DNA of 64,000 nt from Serratia sp. AKBS12. GTDB lineage: Bacteria; Pseudomonadota; Gammaproteobacteria; Enterobacterales; Enterobacteriaceae. The stretch covers positions 1,488,001-1,552,000 of the forward strand of contig NZ_JANUSB010000015.1 of assembly GCF_024793895.1 (NCBI RefSeq), written 5' to 3'. The number at the start of each line of letters is the position of its first letter. Position 1 is the first letter of the stretch. The position numbers and the translations under genes are program-made. Positions 60,272 to 64,000 of the stretch are shown here, piece by piece. The notes under the pieces were generated by a model. It ran no database searches and was not told the DNA's origin. It saw nothing but the letters and a program-made list of their open reading frames with translations.

Positions 60272-60297
60272 TCATCGGGGCATACCTGCCCCGATGA
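60272..60297 (+). terminator. aroH terminator
   Basis: The stem tcatcggggca / tgccccgatga with a 4-nt loop lies 7 bp after the aroH stop, with a short T-rich tract (tgtttt) a few bases on. Confidence 0.7.
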
Positions 60298-60379
60298 CGC
60301 TGTTTTCAATGCTCATCTATACTGGTAGCAACCGGCAAATCGCCTCCTCGCCCGAGCTACAGGATTTGGAGTTCCCTGC

Positions 60380-60865
60380 ATGAGCCTTTCACTGTTGACC
60401 ATCCCCTGCACTACGCTGCAAGGCGAAGCCAAAACCCTGTCCGACTACCCGGCACGCGCCTATCTGCTGGTCAATACCGCCAGCAAGTGCGGTTTTACAC
60501 CGCAATACCGCGGCCTGGAAAATCTGTGGCAATACTATCGCCAGCGCGGTCTGGTGGTGATGGGCTTTCCATGCAATCAGTTCGGTGCACAGGAACCGGG
60601 TAATACCCTGGAGATTGCCAGTTTCTGTACCATGAACTATGGCGTCAGTTTTCCGCTGTTCAGCAAAATAGACGTCAACGGGCCGGGCGCGCATCCGTTG
60701 TTCAGTGAGTTGAAGCGCCGGGCGCCGGGGCTGTTCGGCATTCAGCGCATCAAATGGAATTTCACCAAATTCTTGCTGACCGCCGACGGTCAGCGTGTTA
60801 CCCGCTTTGCGCCGATCACCAAGCCGGAAAAACTCTTCGATCGCATCGAAACCCTGCTGAAATAA
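60380..60865 (+). CDS. btuE: glutathione peroxidase (BtuE-type, Cys active site)
   Basis: A 161-residue thiol peroxidase of the glutathione peroxidase family that reduces hydroperoxides. Catalytic residues: Cys37 (in place of selenocysteine) in NTASKCGFTPQY, Gln in FPCNQFGAQEPG and Trp/Asn in KWNFTKFL. TTTGGAG precedes the ATG. In E. coli btuE lies in btuCED, but no btuC or btuD is present here. The gene symbol rests on protein similarity. Confidence 0.88.
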   Translation: MSLSLLTIPCTTLQGEAKTLSDYPARAYLLVNTASKCGFTPQYRGLENLWQYYRQRGLVVMGFPCNQFGAQEPGNTLEIASFCTMNYGVSFPLFSKIDVNGPGAHPLFSELKRRAPGLFGIQRIKWNFTKFLLTADGQRVTRFAPITKPEKLFDRIETLLK

Positions 60866-60950
60866 CCCCACGCCATATGGGCGACTGCGCGTCGCCCTCG
60901 CCGCCAGTTGCCATGTAAGCAAAAAGGTTCCAATGGTAAATAAATTTTCC

Positions 60951-60987
60951 TTGATGTAACTTAATGTTCACATGATAATGATTATCA
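60951..60987 (+). promoter_or_regulatory. hemP promoter with overlapping Fur box
   Basis: TTGATG (60951-60956), a 17-bp spacer and GATAAT (60974-60979) form a promoter. The Fur palindrome TGATAATGATTATCA (60973-60987) covers the -10. Located 47 bp upstream of hemP. Confidence 0.8.
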
Positions 60988-61033
60988 ATTTGATATTGAT
61001 TACCATTTGTTATTTATATTTTAGGCCGCACCT

Positions 61034-61219
61034 ATGGAAAAATCGAACCAGAATCCTGTGCCATCGGGCTCGTCAATCGCCATCCAGAGCGACCTGCCAA
61101 GGCCAAGTTACGACAGTCAGCAACTGCTGGGCGCAGACGGCATCGCCATTATTACGCATCAAGGCCAGCGCTATCAGCTGCGCCAGACCAAAGCAGGAAA
61201 ATTGATCCTGACCAAGTAA
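61034..61219 (+). CDS. hemP: HemP, small haem-locus protein
   Basis: A 61-residue protein with the HemP/HmuP signature ([31 protein letters not shown]). Members act as regulators or accessory proteins needed for full haem-receptor expression in some bacteria. Begins hemP-hemR-hemS; in E. coli the homologous ydiE sits alone beside aroH, so synteny is kept. Preceded by a Fur-controlled promoter. Confidence 0.9.
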   Translation: MEKSNQNPVPSGSSIAIQSDLPRPSYDSQQLLGADGIAIITHQGQRYQLRQTKAGKLILTK

Positions 61220-61313
61220 AAATAAAAAACCTTCCCTGCGAGCCACCCCGATCTTTTGATCCAGGCAGCCAGCAAATCTATTGATATGTTTAACAGCATA
61301 CGGAGAGTTGCCC

Positions 61314-63347
61314 ATGCCTCTTATCTTTGCCACCAGACCGCGCTTTTCTGCCTTAAGCCTGGCTATCGCCTGTGCGCTGCCAGCGGTGGCGTTTGCCAAC
61401 ACCGCGGCACCCGCCAACGATGCGGCCACGAAACCCACCTCCAGTAAAGACGACACCCTCACCGTGGTCGCCACCGGCAATCAGCGCAGCAGTTTTGAAG
61501 CGCCGATGATGGTCACCGTCATTAACGGTGACAGCCCGGAAAGCCAGACCGCCTCCTCCGCCGCCGATATGCTGCGCAAGGTGCCTGGCATTACCGTCAG
61601 CGGTACTGGCCGCAGCAATGGGCAGGACGTTTCGATGCGCGGTTTCGGTAAAAACGGCATATTGACGCTGGTCGACGGTATCCGTCAGGGTACCGACACC
61701 GGTCACATCGGCGGGACTTTCCTTGATCCGGCGCTGGTGAAACGCATCGAAGTGGTGCGCGGCCCCGCGGCGCTGTTGTATGGCAGCGGCGCGCTGGGTG
61801 GTGTCATAGCCTATGAAACCGTCGACGCTGCCGATCTGTTGCTGCCGGGCCGTGACAGCGGCTACCGGGTCTTTGGCACCGCCGGCAGCGGCGATCACAG
61901 TCTGGGCATGGGTGCCAGCGCCTATGGGCGAACCGACACGCTTGACGGCCTGCTGTCATTCGGCACCCGCGACGTTGGTGACTTGCATCAGGGCAACGGT
62001 TTTGATGCACCTAATGACGAAACCATTAGCAATGTGTTGGCCAAGGGTACCTGGCATATCGACGAAAACCAGTCGCTGAGCGGCGATTTGCGCTACTACA
62101 ACAACCGCGCCCGTGAGCCCAAAAACCCACAAGATGCAAACTATTCCAACACCAATCCCCTGACCGAGCGTTCGACTATCCAGCGCGATGCGGCATTGAG
62201 CTACAAGGTCAAGCCGCTGGATCAGGAATGGTTGAACGCCGTCGTCAAGGTGTACACCTCGGAAGTCAAAATCAATGCGCATAACGCCGCCTCTGCGGGC
62301 GAGTTCCGCAAGCAAACTACCAATGGTGTCAAACTGGAAAACCGCACTCGTCTGTTCGCCGATAGTTTCGCTTCGCATTTGCTGACCTATGGCACCGAAA
62401 CCTATCAACAGAAACAAAGTCCGGGCGGCGCCACCACCAGTTTCCCTCAAGCGAAGATCAACTTCGCTTCAGGCTGGCTGCAAGATGAAATTACGCTACG
62501 TGATATCCCTGTAACGCTATTGGCTGGCACACGTTATGACGACTATAAAGGCAGCAGTCAGGGGCACGACGATGTTAACGCCGACAGATGGTCATCTCGT
62601 GGTGCGTTAACCTATTCGCCAACGGATTGGCTGATGCTGTTCAGTTCCTATTCGCAGGCGTTCCGCGCACCGACCATGGGCGAGATGTACAACGACTCAC
62701 GCCATTTCCCCGGTAACTACTGGGTGCCTAACCCGGATCTACGACCTGAGACCACCAGTACCACCGAAACCGGGTTTGGCCTGCGCTTCGACGACCTGCT
62801 GATGGCGAATGACAGCCTGCAGTTCAAAGCCAGTTACTTTGATACCGACGCCAAGGATTACATCGATCTATATGTCACCCGTACACAAACCGCCTCGAAA
62901 AACATCTCACGGGCAAAAATCTGGGGATGGGATGCCTCCCTCAATTATCAGACCACGTGGTTCAACTGGGATGTAGCTTACAATCGCACCCGCGGTAAAG
63001 ACAGGTCGCACAGCGGCGAATTGAATGGTCAAAGCGGCGACTGGCTCGCCAGCATCAACCCCGATACCGTCACCAGCTCGCTGGACATACCGATCGCCGA
63101 TACCGGCCTGTCTACCGGCTGGGTTGCCACCTTTGCCGAGCGCGCCACACACGTGCCGAGCGGCAGCGCACAACAGGCCGGCTACGGCGTCAATGACTTC
63201 TACCTAAGTTATAAGGGGCGCGCCGAGTGGCAAGGCGTCACCACTACCGTGGTGCTGGGCAATGCCTTCGACAAAGAATATTACTCGCCACTGGGCATTC
63301 CGCAGGATGGCCGCAACGCCAAACTGCTGGTCAGCTACCAGTGGTAA
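61314..63347 (+). CDS. hemR: TonB-dependent haem receptor HemR
   Basis: A 677-residue outer-membrane receptor for haem and haemoproteins. Signal peptide 1-28; TonB-box-like DDTLTVVA follows, then the plug domain (AADMLRKVPGITVSG; VRGPAALLYGSGALGGVI) and a 22-strand barrel. Haem-receptor hallmarks are the FRAP box (Phe450) and NPDL box (Asn473) with His464 between them, and His131 in GTDTGHIGG of the plug. Ends SYQW with the usual C-terminal aromatic. Start at 61314 has GGAGAG; the upstream ATG at 61281 is unsupported. Confidence 0.95.
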   Translation: MPLIFATRPRFSALSLAIACALPAVAFANTAAPANDAATKPTSSKDDTLTVVATGNQRSSFEAPMMVTVINGDSPESQTASSAADMLRKVPGITVSGTGRSNGQDVSMRGFGKNGILTLVDGIRQGTDTGHIGGTFLDPALVKRIEVVRGPAALLYGSGALGGVIAYETVDAADLLLPGRDSGYRVFGTAGSGDHSLGMGASAYGRTDTLDGLLSFGTRDVGDLHQGNGFDAPNDETISNVLAKGTWHIDENQSLSGDLRYYNNRAREPKNPQDANYSNTNPLTERSTIQRDAALSYKVKPLDQEWLNAVVKVYTSEVKINAHNAASAGEFRKQTTNGVKLENRTRLFADSFASHLLTYGTETYQQKQSPGGATTSFPQAKINFASGWLQDEITLRDIPVTLLAGTRYDDYKGSSQGHDDVNADRWSSRGALTYSPTDWLMLFSSYSQAFRAPTMGEMYNDSRHFPGNYWVPNPDLRPETTSTTETGFGLRFDDLLMANDSLQFKASYFDTDAKDYIDLYVTRTQTASKNISRAKIWGWDASLNYQTTWFNWDVAYNRTRGKDRSHSGELNGQSGDWLASINPDTVTSSLDIPIADTGLSTGWVATFAERATHVPSGSAQQAGYGVNDFYLSYKGRAEWQGVTTTVVLGNAFDKEYYSPLGIPQDGRNAKLLVSYQW

Positions 63348-63407
63348 TCGCTTGATTATTCGGTGGGCCAACGCCCGCCGCTACCCCATTACGTCAGGAG
63401 ATCACGA

Positions 63408-64000
63408 ATGAACAACACGCTCTATGCCCGCTACCAGCAAGCGAAAATCGACCATCCCGGTAAATATGCCCGCGATCTGGCGGAGCTGCTCGGCGTTAGC
63501 GAGGCGGAACTGACCCATGCTCGCGTCGGTCATGATGCTCGCCGCCTGCACAGCGACGCCCGTAGCCTGCTCACACAGTTGGAACAGGTCGGCGTCACCA
63601 AGTCCATCACCCGCAACGCCTACGCCGTGCATGAACAGTTGGGGCGCTATCAGCACCAGCACCTGAGCGGTCACGCCGGGCTGATTCTCAATCCGCGTGA
63701 ACTGGATCTGCGGCTATTCCTCAACCAGTGGGCCAGCGCCTTCAGCCTGAGTGAAACCAATAAACGCGGCGTGCGCCACAGCATTCAATTTTTCGATCAT
63801 CAGGGAGATGCTCTGCATAAGGTGTATACCACCGAAGAAACCGACCTTGCTGCCTGGATGACGCTGGTAGAACGTCATGCCGGTGAGAGCAATCCACCGC
63901 TGGCGTTGCAGCCGGCAGCGGTAAAGGCAACCGACACCACGCCGGACAACGCACAAATCGACCGCGAATGGCGCGCCATGACCGACGTGCACCAATTCTT
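63408..64000 (+). CDS. hemS: haem-degrading/haem-trafficking protein HemS, 3' end missing
   Basis: The first ~197 codons are present; the frame is open to the window edge. The protein begins MNNTLYARYQQAKIDHPGKY, matching HemS/HmuS/ChuS, cytoplasmic proteins that bind and degrade imported haem. The family has two similar halves and about 345 residues, so roughly 150 are beyond the window. CAGGAG precedes the ATG at 63408. 60 bp after hemR, in the same operon; hemTUV would be expected next. Confidence 0.9.
   Translation, partial: MNNTLYARYQQAKIDHPGKYARDLAELLGVSEAELTHARVGHDARRLHSDARSLLTQLEQVGVTKSITRNAYAVHEQLGRYQHQHLSGHAGLILNPRELDLRLFLNQWASAFSLSETNKRGVRHSIQFFDHQGDALHKVYTTEETDLAAWMTLVERHAGESNPPLALQPAAVKATDTTPDNAQIDREWRAMTDVHQF

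Noticed and set aside
60380..60865. Possibility of a selenocysteine glutathione peroxidase
   Set aside because: The active-site codon is TGC (Cys37), with no in-frame TGA.

Overview
The window is a chromosomal segment of an enterobacterium, most likely a Serratia species (Yersiniaceae). Gene order follows the Escherichia coli gstA-pdxY-tyrS-pdxH ... nemRA-gloA-rnt ... purR-cfa-ribE-mdtK ... pykF-lpp-ldtE-sufABCDSE-menI-ydiJ-ydiK-rprA-ppsA-ppsR-aroH backbone. Into it are set genes typical of Serratia: an RTX lipase of the LipA type, a large secreted S-layer-like protein, and a hemP-hemR-hemS haem locus. The species call is inference from protein recognition and synteny.

Layout. 1-2.2 kb: end of a DapA-family gene, gstA and pdxY. 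2.2-5.85 kb: an AT-rich insert with one gene for a ~1050-residue DUF4214/S-layer-like protein, which separates pdxY from tyrS. 5.9-14.8 kb: tyrS, pdxH, mliC, anmK, then slyB, slyA, the ydhIJK efflux set and sodC. 15-16.9 kb: lipA. 16.9-23.6 kb: ydhF, ydhL, a LysR/oxidoreductase pair, eptA, nemR and nemA. 23.7-25.95 kb: decayed foreign or prophage DNA with an overlapping two-gene cassette of unknown function and a truncated phage tail-like gene; it lies between nemA and gloA. 26-39.9 kb: gloA, rnt, grxD, mepH, sodB, the 29-codon gene ynhF, purR, punR/punC, cfa, an I78-type lipoprotein, ribE, a 3'-truncated mdtK fused into a tRNA-Val gene, a cupin gene and pykF. 40-47.6 kb: lpp, ldtE and the suf operon. 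48-54.8 kb: an iron-regulated unknown, an MltF-like transglycosylase, menI, ydiJ and ydiK. 55-60.3 kb: the sRNA RprA, ppsA, ppsR and aroH. 60.4-64 kb: btuE-like peroxidase, hemP, hemR and the start of hemS.

Themes. Iron: three near-perfect Fur palindromes precede sufA, an unknown 134-residue protein and hemP, so Fe-S assembly, haem uptake and the unknown gene probably respond together to iron starvation; sodB and sodC sit nearby. Carbon flow: matches to the Cra operator lie at pykF and upstream of ppsA, consistent with opposite control of glycolysis and gluconeogenesis. Envelope: lpp, ldtE, mepH, an MltF paralogue, slyB, mliC, eptA and RprA, with candidate PhoP, PmrA and RcsB sites. Electrophile defence: nemR, nemA and gloA, but the foreign insert separates gloA from the NemR-controlled promoter.

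The points most worth following are the S-layer-like gene, the overlapping cassette at 23.7-24.6 kb, the mdtK/tRNA-Val junction and the Fur-controlled unknown gene. Translation starts were corrected from longest-ORF starts wherever a Shine-Dalgarno sequence or family length supported a shorter protein.
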